Shown here: in pieces, positions 30,876 to 40,355 of the stretch
Layout of the letters: every line of letters begins with the position of its first letter
Position numbering within the stretch: position 1 is the stretch's first letter
Origin: Lachnospiraceae bacterium
GTDB taxonomy: Bacteria; Bacillota; Clostridia; Lachnospirales; Lachnospiraceae
Assembly: GCA_015056765.1 (NCBI GenBank)
Contig: SVFQ01000011.1
Span: 1 to 64,000, forward strand
Length of the DNA stretch: 64,000 nt
Reading direction: 5' to 3'
Position numbers and translations under genes: made by a program
Notes under the pieces: model-generated
The model's database searches: none
What the model was told of the DNA's origin: nothing
What the model saw: only the letters and a program-made list of their open reading frames with translations

Positions 30876-33818
30876 ATGTTAAACATCAACGTTGAGGACG
30901 TCCTTAAAGTCCTCGATACCATGAAAGTACAGCTTATTGTACTTGGCGTGGTGCTGGCTCTGGCAATTATTTGCACAATTGCCGTATTAAAGGTTAAGAA
31001 ACCTTTAAAGAGCTTCATCCGCAAGCAGGCATGGCTTGCATTTTTCCTTGCAGCAGTAATTGTTGTAAACTCTATTGTATTTGGACCGATGTACTCCATT
31101 GTTTCCTTGGCTATGGGCGAAGGCAAAATTGGAGAAGAAACCATCGAAACAGCCAAAGACTTATGCACACAGATTGCAGAAGAAGGTATTGTTCTTTTGA
31201 AGAATGAAGGACAGGCACTTCCTTTAGCAGAAGGTGCAAAGGTAAACGTATTTGGTTGGTCTTCTACAAACCCGGTATACGGTGGTACAGGATCCGGTGC
31301 GTTATCTGACGCATATCCTACTGTATCCTTCTTACAGGGATTAGAGGATTCCGGAATTGCATATAACAAAGACTTAACTGACTTTTATGCAAACTGGAGA
31401 GCTACAAGACCTACTGTTGGTATGATGGGACAGGATTGGACAATTCCTGAACCAAAGCTGGATGAATATGGTGATCTTTTGACTTCAGCAAAAGATTTCT
31501 CCGACACAGCAATCTTCTTCATCGCACGTTCCGGTGGTGAAGGTGCAGACCTTCCTACAAGCTATGACGGAACAGAGACCTTCGCAGAAGGTGGTATGTT
31601 CGGTGCTACCGGTGTACGTTATTCTGATCAGGCAGATGACCTGGATGCTTCCAAGTCCTACTTAGAGCTTTCTAATCGTGAAAAAGCATTATTAGATCAG
31701 GTAACCAAAGACTACAAGAAAGTTATCGTAGTAGTAAACTCTGCCAACGCTATGGAGCTTGGCTTCGTAAATGAATATCCACAGATTCAGTCTGTATTAT
31801 ATTGCCCGGGTACAGGCCAGACAGGTTTTGACGGTCTTGGCGAAATCCTGGCAGGTAAGGTAAATCCTTCCGGTAAGACAGCTGATACATTTGTAAAAGA
31901 CTTAATGGCAACACCTACTTCCAACAACTTTGGCGATTTCGATTATGCCAATATGGAAGAATTTGGTGTAGACAATATGTTTGCAGAAGGTGGAAAAGCT
32001 TATCCTACTTTCGTAAACTACGTAGAAGGTATCTATGTTGGATATCGTTTCTATGAGACCGCTTTTGCAGAAGCAGAAGCAGGCAATATGGACTTTGACT
32101 ATGACGCACAGGTATTATACCCATTTGGTTATGGTCTTTCCTACACAAGCTTTACTCAGGAAATGGGTGAAATCAAAAATGACGGTACCACTGTTTCCTT
32201 CGATGTAACAGTTACCAATACCGGATCTGTAGCCGGTAAAGATGTAGTAGAAGTATACTACAATCCTCCATACACCAATGGTGGAATTGAAAAATCCGCA
32301 GCTAACTTAGTACAGTTCGCTAAGACATCTACCTTAGAGCCTGGCGCATCTGAAGTAGTGAATATCTCCTTCAACCTGGAAGATATGGCTTCTTATGACA
32401 CCTATGGTGCTGGCTGCTACGTATTAGAGGCAGGAGATTATGAAATCTCTATCAACTCTGATGCACACAACAAAATCGCAACAGGTACCGTAACCGTAGA
32501 TGCTACCGTTACCTATGATGAAAGCAACCCAAGATCCACAGATGAAGTGGCTGCTACAAACAAATTTGCCTTTGCAGAAGGCGACAACGTAACTTATCTT
32601 TCCAGAGCAGACGGATTTGCAAACTATGCAGATGCTACAGCAGCTCCTGCTGATTACAACATGTCTGATGCACTGAAAGCTACTTACTTAAACAACACAA
32701 ACTATGATCCTTCAGCATTTAACAATGATGCTGATGAGATGCCAACTACAGGCGCTCAGAACGGAATCAAGCTTGCTGACTTAAGAGGCAAAGAATACGA
32801 AGATCCTATGTGGGATCAGCTTCTGGATGAACTTACTGTAGCTGATATGGTAAATCTTGTAGGTGTTGGTGGATACCAGACTACAGAAGTAGCTAATATC
32901 GGTAAAGTACAGACTATCGATTGCGATGGTCCTGCATCCATTAACAATAACTTTACACACCAGGGCTCCATCGGTTTCCCTGCAGCAGTTATGATTGCAT
33001 GCACATGGAACAAAGATATCGCAAAAGCTTTTGGTGATTCCATCGGCCAGATGGCAGATGAAATGGGTGTATCCGGTTGGTATGCACCTGCAACCAACAC
33101 ACACAGATCCGCATTCGCAGGACGTAACTTCGAGTACTTCTCCGAAGATGGCGTACTTGCAGGCTGGATGGTAGCAAATGCTTGCCAGGGCGCAAGAGAT
33201 CATGGTGTATACTCTTATGTAAAACACTTTGCTACAAACGATCAGGAAACAAACAGAACAGGTCTTCTTTGCACATGGCTCAATGAGCAGTCTATGCGTG
33301 AAGTATATCTGAAATCCTTCGAAATCGCATTCAAGAATGCGGAACCTGCAGCAACAATGGTAGCGTTCAACAACATCGGTACCGTTCCTGCAGAAGCTTG
33401 CCCGGAACTTTTGAATGACGTTCTTCGCGGCGAGTGGGGCTTCAGAGGTCTTGCTGAGACTGACTACTTCGGTGGTTATGGCTATCAGGATGCCGACCGT
33501 ATGATCCGTAACGGTTGCGACCTTATGCTTGCAACTTATCCTTCTGAGTTCAGTACAGTGACTGACCAGACAAGCGCTACTTCTGTACAGGCTATGAGAA
33601 CATCTTCTCATAACATTCTGTACACTGTTGTAAATAGTCGCGCTTATGCTACAGATGTGAAGACAAGCGTACCTGCTTGGAAGATTGCTATCTATGTAGT
33701 AGATGTATTGTTACTTGCACTGATTGTATGCTTGGAAGTACTTGCAATCAAAACCTATCTCAAGAAGAAAAACGAAGTAGAGCCTACTGTAGAGCAGGAG
33801 ACAACTACTCAGGAATAA
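30876..33818 (+). CDS. membrane-anchored, domain-permuted GH3 glycosidase
   Basis: A 980-residue enzyme with reversed domain order. Two N-terminal membrane helices (about 15-37 and 48-72) come first, then the GH3 C-domain (ARSGGEGADLP near residue 217 with the acid/base Glu), a fibronectin-III-like domain (YPFGYGLSYTSF), and only then the GH3 N-domain (GRNFEYFSEDG, KHFATND) with nucleophile Asp863 in LAETDYFGG. A last helix spans about 945-967. Permuted GH3 enzymes are known from rumen Clostridia; the membrane helices at both ends are the notable part. Codon use suggests high expression. ATG 30876 follows AGGAGGAG. Confidence 0.88.
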   Translation: MLNINVEDVLKVLDTMKVQLIVLGVVLALAIICTIAVLKVKKPLKSFIRKQAWLAFFLAAVIVVNSIVFGPMYSIVSLAMGEGKIGEETIETAKDLCTQIAEEGIVLLKNEGQALPLAEGAKVNVFGWSSTNPVYGGTGSGALSDAYPTVSFLQGLEDSGIAYNKDLTDFYANWRATRPTVGMMGQDWTIPEPKLDEYGDLLTSAKDFSDTAIFFIARSGGEGADLPTSYDGTETFAEGGMFGATGVRYSDQADDLDASKSYLELSNREKALLDQVTKDYKKVIVVVNSANAMELGFVNEYPQIQSVLYCPGTGQTGFDGLGEILAGKVNPSGKTADTFVKDLMATPTSNNFGDFDYANMEEFGVDNMFAEGGKAYPTFVNYVEGIYVGYRFYETAFAEAEAGNMDFDYDAQVLYPFGYGLSYTSFTQEMGEIKNDGTTVSFDVTVTNTGSVAGKDVVEVYYNPPYTNGGIEKSAANLVQFAKTSTLEPGASEVVNISFNLEDMASYDTYGAGCYVLEAGDYEISINSDAHNKIATGTVTVDATVTYDESNPRSTDEVAATNKFAFAEGDNVTYLSRADGFANYADATAAPADYNMSDALKATYLNNTNYDPSAFNNDADEMPTTGAQNGIKLADLRGKEYEDPMWDQLLDELTVADMVNLVGVGGYQTTEVANIGKVQTIDCDGPASINNNFTHQGSIGFPAAVMIACTWNKDIAKAFGDSIGQMADEMGVSGWYAPATNTHRSAFAGRNFEYFSEDGVLAGWMVANACQGARDHGVYSYVKHFATNDQETNRTGLLCTWLNEQSMREVYLKSFEIAFKNAEPAATMVAFNNIGTVPAEACPELLNDVLRGEWGFRGLAETDYFGGYGYQDADRMIRNGCDLMLATYPSEFSTVTDQTSATSVQAMRTSSHNILYTVVNSRAYATDVKTSVPAWKIAIYVVDVLLLALIVCLEVLAIKTYLKKKNEVEPTVEQETTTQE

Positions 33819-33850
33819 TTCTTGAAGACAACATGATAAACTAGCGAATG

Positions 33851-33890
33851 AGAGGCTTTGTCACGAAATGTGACAAGGCCTCTTTTTTTT
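33851..33890 (+). terminator. terminator after the permuted GH3 gene
   Basis: GAGGCTTTGTCAC / GTGACAAGGCCTC, 5-nt loop, one G-T pair, then eight T. Confidence 0.93.
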
Positions 33891-33917
33891 AAAAGCGATT
33901 TGCAAGTGGACTTTTGG

Positions 33918-33946
33918 TTGCCACAAAGAGCAAAACATATTACAAT
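33918..33946 (+). promoter_or_regulatory. promoter of the lacI-type gene
   Basis: TTGCCA (33918-33923), a 17-nt spacer and TACAAT (33941-33946). An operator-like site overlaps the expected start. Confidence 0.65.
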
Positions 33947-33947
33947 T

Positions 33948-33963
33948 ATTAAAACGATTAACC
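33948..33963. promoter_or_regulatory. operator-like site A (autoregulation of the LacI gene)
   Basis: ATTAAAACGATTAACC matches 13 of 16 positions of the palindrome at 35202-35217 and lies at the transcription start of the regulator gene. Confidence 0.55.
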
Positions 33964-34011
33964 GAGGAAAACATAAGGTATTTCTATAAATGGAATAGGG
34001 GAAAAGTAAAA

Positions 34012-35055
34012 TTGGTAACTTTAAAAGAAATTGCACAGGAATGCGGAGTATCAGCGGCAACTGTTTCTAATATCTTGAATGGGAAAAAGAAAGTTAGTGA
34101 AGAAACAAAGGCCAGGGTCTTAGAGGTGGTGGAACGCAGGGGCTATAAGCTAAACTACGTAGCCCAAGGCCTTCGGAGACAGAAAACGCAAACTATTGGT
34201 ATCATTGCAGAAGACATTTCGCAGTTTACGACGCCGCTCATTATCGAAGGTATCATGGAAAGCTGCGAGGCCAGAGGATACCGCACCATTGTGCAAAACC
34301 TACGTTTGTATGCCAGATGGCATGACGCCTGGTTTGACAATGAAAAGATGTATCATTCGGTGATGGATCCTGCTGTGCAGGAAATGGCCTCCATTCGAGT
34401 GGATGGAATCGTCTATGTGGCTGGACATGCCAGAAAGATTCATCGATTCCCTACGGATTATCAGATTCCGGCGGTGCTTGCCTATGCTTACGCGGAGCAG
34501 AAAGAAATCCCATCGGTAGTGATTGATGATGAGGATGGCGCCCGAGAAATTGTGGAGTATCTGATTCGCCATGGACATAGAAAAATCGGAGTCATTGCCG
34601 GTGAACAAGAGAATATGCATACGAAGCTTAGAATCCTTGGCTACCAAAAGGCACTTTATGACGCCGGGATTTTATATAACCCGGAGTATATTGTGTATTC
34701 CGGATGGAGTAGAGAACACGGCTATAAAGGCGCAGAAAAACTATTAAAACAGGATGTTACGGCGGTGTTTTGTATGAACGATCGTATCGCAGGTGGTGTA
34801 TATGCCTATCTGTACGATCATCACAAGAAAGTCGGAGAGGACATATCGGTGGTTGGATTTGATAATGAGATGCAGTCGGAATATTTCTTACCGGGTCTCA
34901 CCACAATGAAAATTGACTTAGAGGGAATCGGAAAGCGGGCCACAGAAGAGCTGATGAACCTGATAGAAGGGGAAGAAGTGGAGAGAAAAACCCCGGTTTC
35001 CTGCCAATTGATAGAACGGAATTCTGTTATAGAAATAGCAAAAGAAGGTCTTTGA
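34012..35055 (+). CDS. LacI family transcriptional regulator
   Basis: Sugar-responsive repressor, 347 residues. The N-terminal helix-turn-helix and hinge read TLKEIAQECGVSAATVSNILNGKKKVSEET, and the rest is a periplasmic-binding-protein-like sensor (TIGIIAEDISQ; VVGFDNEMQSEYFLPGLTTMK). The start is TTG 34012, with AGGGGA 8 nt upstream; no ATG or GTG fits. It lies directly before the ABC transporter and GH51 genes, and similar palindromes occur at both promoters, so it probably represses itself and that operon until an arabinose-type sugar binds. Confidence 0.92.
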   Translation: MVTLKEIAQECGVSAATVSNILNGKKKVSEETKARVLEVVERRGYKLNYVAQGLRRQKTQTIGIIAEDISQFTTPLIIEGIMESCEARGYRTIVQNLRLYARWHDAWFDNEKMYHSVMDPAVQEMASIRVDGIVYVAGHARKIHRFPTDYQIPAVLAYAYAEQKEIPSVVIDDEDGAREIVEYLIRHGHRKIGVIAGEQENMHTKLRILGYQKALYDAGILYNPEYIVYSGWSREHGYKGAEKLLKQDVTAVFCMNDRIAGGVYAYLYDHHKKVGEDISVVGFDNEMQSEYFLPGLTTMKIDLEGIGKRATEELMNLIEGEEVERKTPVSCQLIERNSVIEIAKEGL

Positions 35056-35079
35056 GCTGTGGCTCAAGGACCTTCTTTT
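35041..35079 (+). terminator. terminator of the LacI gene
   Basis: AAGAAGGTCTTTGAGC / GCTCAAGGACCTTCTT hairpin with a short T-run. The stop codon of the gene lies in the 5' arm. Confidence 0.8.
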
Positions 35080-35095
35080 GGTTAAACGATAAAAA
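35080..35095. promoter_or_regulatory. operator-like site C
   Basis: GGTTAAACGATAAAAA shares its first 11 bases with site B and the CG centre, but its right half is degenerate. It lies about 80 bp upstream of the transporter promoter; a weak auxiliary site is possible. Confidence 0.35.
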
Positions 35096-35160
35096 CTGTG
35101 AAAAGTACACAAAAATGACATGTGAAAAACGTATACTCTGAACAAATATTATAAATTCTA

Positions 35161-35189
35161 TTGACAAAATTCAGCATGAAGCCTATTCT
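35161..35189 (+). promoter_or_regulatory. promoter of the arabinoside transporter operon
   Basis: TTGACA (35161-35166), a 17-nt spacer and TATTCT (35184-35189): consensus -35 and good spacing. The operator begins 12 nt after the -10. Confidence 0.8.
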
Positions 35190-35201
35190 ATAGGCATAAA
35201 A

Positions 35202-35217
35202 GGTTAAACGATTAACC
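35202..35217. promoter_or_regulatory. operator-like site B (LacI type)
   Basis: GGTTAAACGATTAACC has perfect GGTTAA/TTAACC arms around a central CG, the LacI-family pattern. It sits just downstream of the transporter promoter, where a bound repressor would block transcription. Confidence 0.7.
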
Positions 35218-35247
35218 AAAATCACGAAAACAAAATGGGAGGTAAAC

Positions 35248-36876
35248 ATGAGAAAGAAAATTGTATCACTATTGTTAACCGCAACTGTGTCTGCAATGCT
35301 TTTGGCTGGATGTGGTTCTTCTGCAGAAACAGCAGCGACTACTACAGACACCAAGACAGCAACTGATACTGTTGAAGCTGGGGACACAGCTGCTGCAGGT
35401 GATGTGGCTATGCAGGCGATTGCAGATCGTAAAGCGGAGGCTGAGAAGACAGGAGAATACAAGAAAGTTGTTATTTCCTTCTTTGACTGGACAGGTAGAC
35501 CGGCAGGCCTAGATCGTGTCAACGCAGCATTATCTGCACACACAGAAGAAACCCTTGGCCTTGATGTAGAGCTTCAGATCATTGATTCCGCAGCTTACGG
35601 CGATGACATGAAGTTGATGCTTTCTTCCGGCGAGCAGGTAGATTTATTTAATACCTGTATCTTAGGTTACAGCACATGTATCAACAATGGATACGTATTG
35701 GATCTGGAAGAAAACAATATGTATGCAGATTACTGCAAAGGTATTCAGAGCAAAATCAGAGAAGATTATATCGATGCTTGCCGTGTAGGTGGCGTTCTTT
35801 ACGGTGTTCCACCTATTAAGGATTATGCAATCGAAACTTGTGCAGTATGTATTGGTCAGGAATACCTGGATGGTATCGGCTATGATGTATCCAAACTTCC
35901 TGTAGGTGACTTAGGTTATCCAAAAGCAACATGGGATGATATCAATGACATCTATGCACAGTTACATGAAAAATATCCTGACAAACATGTCATGGCAACA
36001 CAGGATAACATTCTGACACAGGGTAGTTCCGTAGATAATCTGGCTGGTGACTACTATGGTACATTGCTTGATCCTATGAATTCTCTGAAAGTAGAGAACG
36101 TATATGAGTCTGACATCTTCAAAGATTGGTGCCAGAGAACATATGAATGGAATCAGGCTGGTTATATTTCTCAGGATGCTTTAACTGATGACACCGGTGC
36201 TTCTGCAAAAGTAAAATCCGGTTCCTATATGGCTATGATGGCTTGCTGCAAACCTGGTTATAAGACACAGATCTCCGGCGAATGTGGTAGAGACATGGTT
36301 GTGTTCGATGTAGGTGAAAGCTTCATGGGTTCCGCATCTGTATCTCAGTTCCCTTGGTGCATCAACCAGAACACCGAAGACCCTGTAGCAGCAATTCAGG
36401 TACTGGATGCATTATATACAGACCCTGTCATCGAAAATCTGATGTGCTGGGGTGAAGAAGGTAAAGAGTATCAGGTAAATGCAGATGGCACTATCAAATA
36501 CGCAGATGGTGTAGATGCAAACAACTCTGAATACTATCCAAACGTATTATGGTTAATGCCAAACCCATATGTAGCTTATGTATGGGAAGGTGATCCACTT
36601 GACTTAGGTCAGCAGATTGCAGACTTCAACGACAACTGCACATGCAAATCTAAAGCACTTGGATTTACTTGGGACAACACAGATTATGCATCTGAATTTA
36701 CAGCTTTAAAGAACGCATATGATGAATATGCACCGAAACTTGTTCACGGTTTTGTAGATCCTGAAACAGGTATTTCAGAACTGAATGAAGCATTGAAGGC
36801 AGCCGGTCTGGATGATTACATGGCAGCAAAACAGGCAGCTTTAGATGCTTGGGCAAAAGAAAACGGTATTCAGTAA
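35248..36876 (+). CDS. sugar ABC transporter substrate-binding lipoprotein
   Basis: A 542-residue extracellular binding protein. The signal peptide ends in a lipobox (LLAGC, Cys about residue 22) followed by a Thr/Ala-rich linker. The rest is a large family 1 solute-binding fold (FFDWTGRP; GVPPIKDYAIE; KSGSYMAMMACCKPG) of the DUF3502/LplA-like group that imports oligosaccharides. First gene of the operon with two permeases and a GH51 enzyme, so arabino-oligosaccharides are the likely cargo. No ATPase is coded here, so a shared MsmX-type ATPase probably serves it. Confidence 0.9.
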   Translation: MRKKIVSLLLTATVSAMLLAGCGSSAETAATTTDTKTATDTVEAGDTAAAGDVAMQAIADRKAEAEKTGEYKKVVISFFDWTGRPAGLDRVNAALSAHTEETLGLDVELQIIDSAAYGDDMKLMLSSGEQVDLFNTCILGYSTCINNGYVLDLEENNMYADYCKGIQSKIREDYIDACRVGGVLYGVPPIKDYAIETCAVCIGQEYLDGIGYDVSKLPVGDLGYPKATWDDINDIYAQLHEKYPDKHVMATQDNILTQGSSVDNLAGDYYGTLLDPMNSLKVENVYESDIFKDWCQRTYEWNQAGYISQDALTDDTGASAKVKSGSYMAMMACCKPGYKTQISGECGRDMVVFDVGESFMGSASVSQFPWCINQNTEDPVAAIQVLDALYTDPVIENLMCWGEEGKEYQVNADGTIKYADGVDANNSEYYPNVLWLMPNPYVAYVWEGDPLDLGQQIADFNDNCTCKSKALGFTWDNTDYASEFTALKNAYDEYAPKLVHGFVDPETGISELNEALKAAGLDDYMAAKQAALDAWAKENGIQ

Positions 36877-36892
36877 CCAAAGGAGATAGAAC

Positions 36893-37837
36893 ATGTCTGG
36901 CGTAGCAAAACAGCAGGGAAAGCAGATGACACAAAAGAGAAACTTGAAAAGATATCTGCCACTTTACTTGATGGCACTACCGGGAATGCTGTATTTGTTT
37001 ATTAACAACTACATGCCACTGCCGGGGCTTGTATTGGCATTTAAAAAATTCAATGCAAGAAAAGGTATTTTTAAATCTGATTTTGTGGGATTTAAGAATT
37101 TTAAATACTTATTCGCAACAAAAGATGCGTTTATCATCACAAGAAATACAATTCTCTATAACGTAATCTTCATCATTGTGAATACTGTACTGGCCATTTT
37201 TGTAGCAATCCTGCTTGCGGAAATGACTTCCAAAATAAAAAAAGTATATCAGTCCGCTATTTTGTTGCCGTACATGATTTCAATGGTTATTGTTAGTTAT
37301 TTAGTGTTTGGTTTTCTCTCAACAGAGAATGGTTTTATCAACAACTCCATACTACGGCCACTGGGCAAAGACCCGGTGGCCTGGTATATGGAGAAGAAAT
37401 ACTGGCCCTTTATCCTGGTGTTTGTAAGCGCTTGGAAAGGGGTTGGATATAACTGCGTCATCTACCTGGCAAGTATTCTTGGAATCGACAGAAGTATTTA
37501 TGAATCTGCAGCCATCGATGGAGCTTCCAAGTGGCAACAGATTTTCAAAATCACAATTCCTATGTTGAAGACCACGATTGTTATGCTGACCTTGCTGGCA
37601 ATCGGTAGAATCTTCTACTCTGACTTTGGCTTGTTTTACCAGGTACCGCAGAATCAGGGCGCACTCTTTAGTGTGACCAACACCATTGATACCTATGTAT
37701 ATCGAGGCTTGCTCGAACTTGGCGATATGTCCATGTCCTCAGCAGCAGGTTTGTACCAGTCCATTGTGGGCTTTATCCTTGTACTTGGATCAAACCTGGT
37801 GGTTAAGAAAATTGACCCGGATTATGCATTGTTCTAA
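36893..37837 (+). CDS. sugar ABC transporter permease (LplB-like)
   Basis: Inner-membrane permease of 314 residues with six predicted helices and the ABC-ATPase contact loop ESAAIDGASKWQQIFKITIP. The N-terminus YLPLYLMALPGMLYLFINNYMP is typical of LplB/YtcP-group permeases for complex saccharides. It follows the binding protein by 16 nt (AAGGAGA site) and forms the translocation pore with the next gene's product. Confidence 0.92.
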   Translation: MSGVAKQQGKQMTQKRNLKRYLPLYLMALPGMLYLFINNYMPLPGLVLAFKKFNARKGIFKSDFVGFKNFKYLFATKDAFIITRNTILYNVIFIIVNTVLAIFVAILLAEMTSKIKKVYQSAILLPYMISMVIVSYLVFGFLSTENGFINNSILRPLGKDPVAWYMEKKYWPFILVFVSAWKGVGYNCVIYLASILGIDRSIYESAAIDGASKWQQIFKITIPMLKTTIVMLTLLAIGRIFYSDFGLFYQVPQNQGALFSVTNTIDTYVYRGLLELGDMSMSSAAGLYQSIVGFILVLGSNLVVKKIDPDYALF

Positions 37838-37855
37838 AACAGAGAGGACCACGAC

Positions 37856-38752
37856 ATGAGAACCAGAGACGAAAGAAATTTTCAAATTTTTGCACATGTG
37901 ATCATGATTATCCTGTCCTTGTTGGCAGTGGTGCCCTTTGCCCTTTTGGTGATATCTTCCTTTACGGATAATGATACCCTTGTGGCAAATGGATACAGCT
38001 TCACACCGGAAAAATGGAGCACATATGCATATGAGTATATTTTTAAAACGGGTAATTCCGTAATGCATGCCTATGGCATATCTATCGTATTGACCATAGT
38101 GGGAACGTTAGCAGCTTTAGTGCTGACGACACTGCTGGCGTACGCTTTATCAAAGCCTGACTTGCCCGGACGGAGCATTATGCTCTTCCTTGTTTTTTTC
38201 ACCTTGCTTTTTAATGGCGGTTTGGTTCCGACATACATGGTATATTCCAATATGTTGAAAATGAAAAATACTTTCTGGGCGCTACTTGTACCGGGCCTTA
38301 TGATGAATGGCTTTAATGTAATGCTGATGAAATCTTATTTCTGCAGCAGCATTCCAGGGGAAATCTTAGATGCAGCATATATAGACGGAGCTTCGGAGTT
38401 CCAAACTTTTTCAAAGATTGCCTTACCGCTTTCCAAACCTATCGTAGCGACAATCGGCCTATTTTCCGGAATCGCATATTGGAACGATTGGATGAATGGA
38501 TATATTTATTTGACAAAAAGAACAGATTTGTATTCTGTGCAGAATCTGCTGAACCGTATGATGCAGAATATTCAGTACCTGTCTCAAAATAGTGCGCATA
38601 TACAAGATGCAGGCGTAGGTCTTGCCTCTATTCCATCTGTATCTGTGCGTATGGCTATGGCGACTGTTGGCGTTTTACCAATCCTGGTTTCTTATCCGTT
38701 TATACAAGGAAACTTCGTAAAAGGTATCACGCTTGGTGGCGTAAAAGGGTAA
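37856..38752 (+). CDS. sugar ABC transporter permease (LplC/YtcP-like)
   Basis: Second pore subunit, 298 residues, six predicted helices, with the EAA-type loop DAAYIDGASEFQTFSKIALPLSKP. The N-terminal FQIFAHVIMIILSLLAVVPF and C-terminal VLPILVSYPFIQGNFVKGITLGGVKG are family hallmarks. 18 nt separate it from the first permease and 27 nt from the GH51 gene. Confidence 0.92.
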   Translation: MRTRDERNFQIFAHVIMIILSLLAVVPFALLVISSFTDNDTLVANGYSFTPEKWSTYAYEYIFKTGNSVMHAYGISIVLTIVGTLAALVLTTLLAYALSKPDLPGRSIMLFLVFFTLLFNGGLVPTYMVYSNMLKMKNTFWALLVPGLMMNGFNVMLMKSYFCSSIPGEILDAAYIDGASEFQTFSKIALPLSKPIVATIGLFSGIAYWNDWMNGYIYLTKRTDLYSVQNLLNRMMQNIQYLSQNSAHIQDAGVGLASIPSVSVRMAMATVGVLPILVSYPFIQGNFVKGITLGGVKG

Positions 38753-38779
38753 TACATAAATTAAAAAGCGAGGATAACC

Positions 38780-40288
38780 ATGAAACTACATATTAACGAA
38801 AATCACAAACTAAGTCACATTGAGCCGGAAGTATACGGTCATTTTAGCGAGCATTTAGGCCGTTGCATCTATGGCGGACTTTTTGTGGGCGAAGACTCCG
38901 AAATACCGAATGTAAAAGGTATGAGAGCAGACGTAGTAGAAGCTCTGAAAGAAATGAAAATTCCGGTACTGAGATGGCCGGGTGGGAACTTTGCCGATGA
39001 ATACCATTGGATGGAAGGCATCGGTCCAAAGGAAAACAGAAAGAAAATGATTAATACACACTGGGGCGGTGTGATTGAAGATAACAGCTTTGGTACCCAT
39101 GAGTATTTCGAACTATGTAAGCAGCTGGGCTGTAAAACCTATGTGAATGGTAACGTAGGAAGTGGTACTGTTCGTGAAATGAGCGAATGGGTGGAATACA
39201 TGACTTTCAACGGCGTGAGCCCAATGGCCGAGCTGAGAAAGGCAAATGGCCAGGAGGAAGCTTGGAAAGTCGATTATTTCGGTGTAGGAAACGAAAACTG
39301 GGGTTGCGGCGGTAACATGACTGCTGAATACTACGGAAATAAATTCCGCAACTATCAGACCTACATTCGACAGTATGATGGAAATGCACCAATCAGCAAG
39401 ATTTGTTGTGGTGCCAATGCCGACGATTACGATTGGACTGCAGATGTGCTAAAGACCTGCTTTTATAAACCGGCGCCACCACAGGCACATGGATTTATGG
39501 ATGGTCTGTCCTTACATTACTATGTAGTTGTAAATAACTGGGAACACAAGGGTAGTGCTACGGAATTCAGCAAAGAAGAATACTATCGCTGCATGAAGAA
39601 AGCCTACTATATGGATGAACTGGTAACTCGTCATGACGCTATCATGAGCCAGTATGATCCGGATAAAAAAATCGGTATGATGGTAGATGAATGGGGATGC
39701 TGGCACGATGTGGAGCCGGGTACAAACCCTGGATTCTTATATCAGCAAAACTCCATGCGTGATGCGCAGGTGGCAGGTGCTACTTTGAATATCTTCAATA
39801 AGCATTCTGACCGAGTAAAAATGGGCTGCCTTGCACAGATTGTCAATGTATTACAGGCTGTCATTTTGACAGAGGATGACAAGATGGTGCTGACACCGAC
39901 CTATTACGTATTACATATGTATCGCTTCCACCAGGACGCAGACCTTTTAGATAGTTATTTAGAGGGCGCAAATGAGACCGGTGTAGAGGGCGAGAAATGT
40001 AAGAAAGTAAATGAATCTGTTTCCGTAGACAAGGATGGCGTATTGACCATTACCTTAAACAACGTCAGTGAAGCAGAGGATGAAACGGTAACCATCGACT
40101 TTAGAGACCGCGAAGTAGGTGCTGTAGAAGGCATTATCCTAAACGGCAAGGTAGATGATTACAATAGTTTTGAAGCCCCAAACAAAGTACAGGAAAAGAA
40201 TTTTGCAGTAACTGAGTGCAAAGGAAAAGAAATCGAATTGACATTGCCTGCTTGTAGTTTGGTAACATTGCGAGTAACTTTGAAGTAA
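38780..40288 (+). CDS. alpha-N-arabinofuranosidase, GH51
   Basis: Cytoplasmic enzyme that removes L-arabinofuranosyl groups from arabinan or arabinoxylan oligosaccharides. The 502 residues hold the GH51 barrel: [28 protein letters not shown], acid/base Glu172 in GVGNENWG and nucleophile Glu304 in MVDEWG. There is no signal peptide, so it works on imported oligomers. Last gene of the LacI-controlled operon, ahead of a strong terminator. Together with the lipoprotein and permeases it defines an arabinoside-use locus. Confidence 0.95.
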   Translation: MKLHINENHKLSHIEPEVYGHFSEHLGRCIYGGLFVGEDSEIPNVKGMRADVVEALKEMKIPVLRWPGGNFADEYHWMEGIGPKENRKKMINTHWGGVIEDNSFGTHEYFELCKQLGCKTYVNGNVGSGTVREMSEWVEYMTFNGVSPMAELRKANGQEEAWKVDYFGVGNENWGCGGNMTAEYYGNKFRNYQTYIRQYDGNAPISKICCGANADDYDWTADVLKTCFYKPAPPQAHGFMDGLSLHYYVVVNNWEHKGSATEFSKEEYYRCMKKAYYMDELVTRHDAIMSQYDPDKKIGMMVDEWGCWHDVEPGTNPGFLYQQNSMRDAQVAGATLNIFNKHSDRVKMGCLAQIVNVLQAVILTEDDKMVLTPTYYVLHMYRFHQDADLLDSYLEGANETGVEGEKCKKVNESVSVDKDGVLTITLNNVSEAEDETVTIDFRDREVGAVEGIILNGKVDDYNSFEAPNKVQEKNFAVTECKGKEIELTLPACSLVTLRVTLK

Positions 40289-40307
40289 TATATAGACCCC
40301 CCAATTG

Positions 40308-40335
40308 AAAAGAGCACCCCGCCGGGGTGCTCTTT
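40308..40335. terminator. terminator between the GH51 and prs genes
   Basis: AAAGAGCACCCC-GCC-GGGGTGCTCTTT, a perfect 12-bp stem lying between converging genes. T-runs are short on both sides. Confidence 0.8.
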
Positions 40336-40355
40336 GAGTTTGCAGAAAACTAGGA

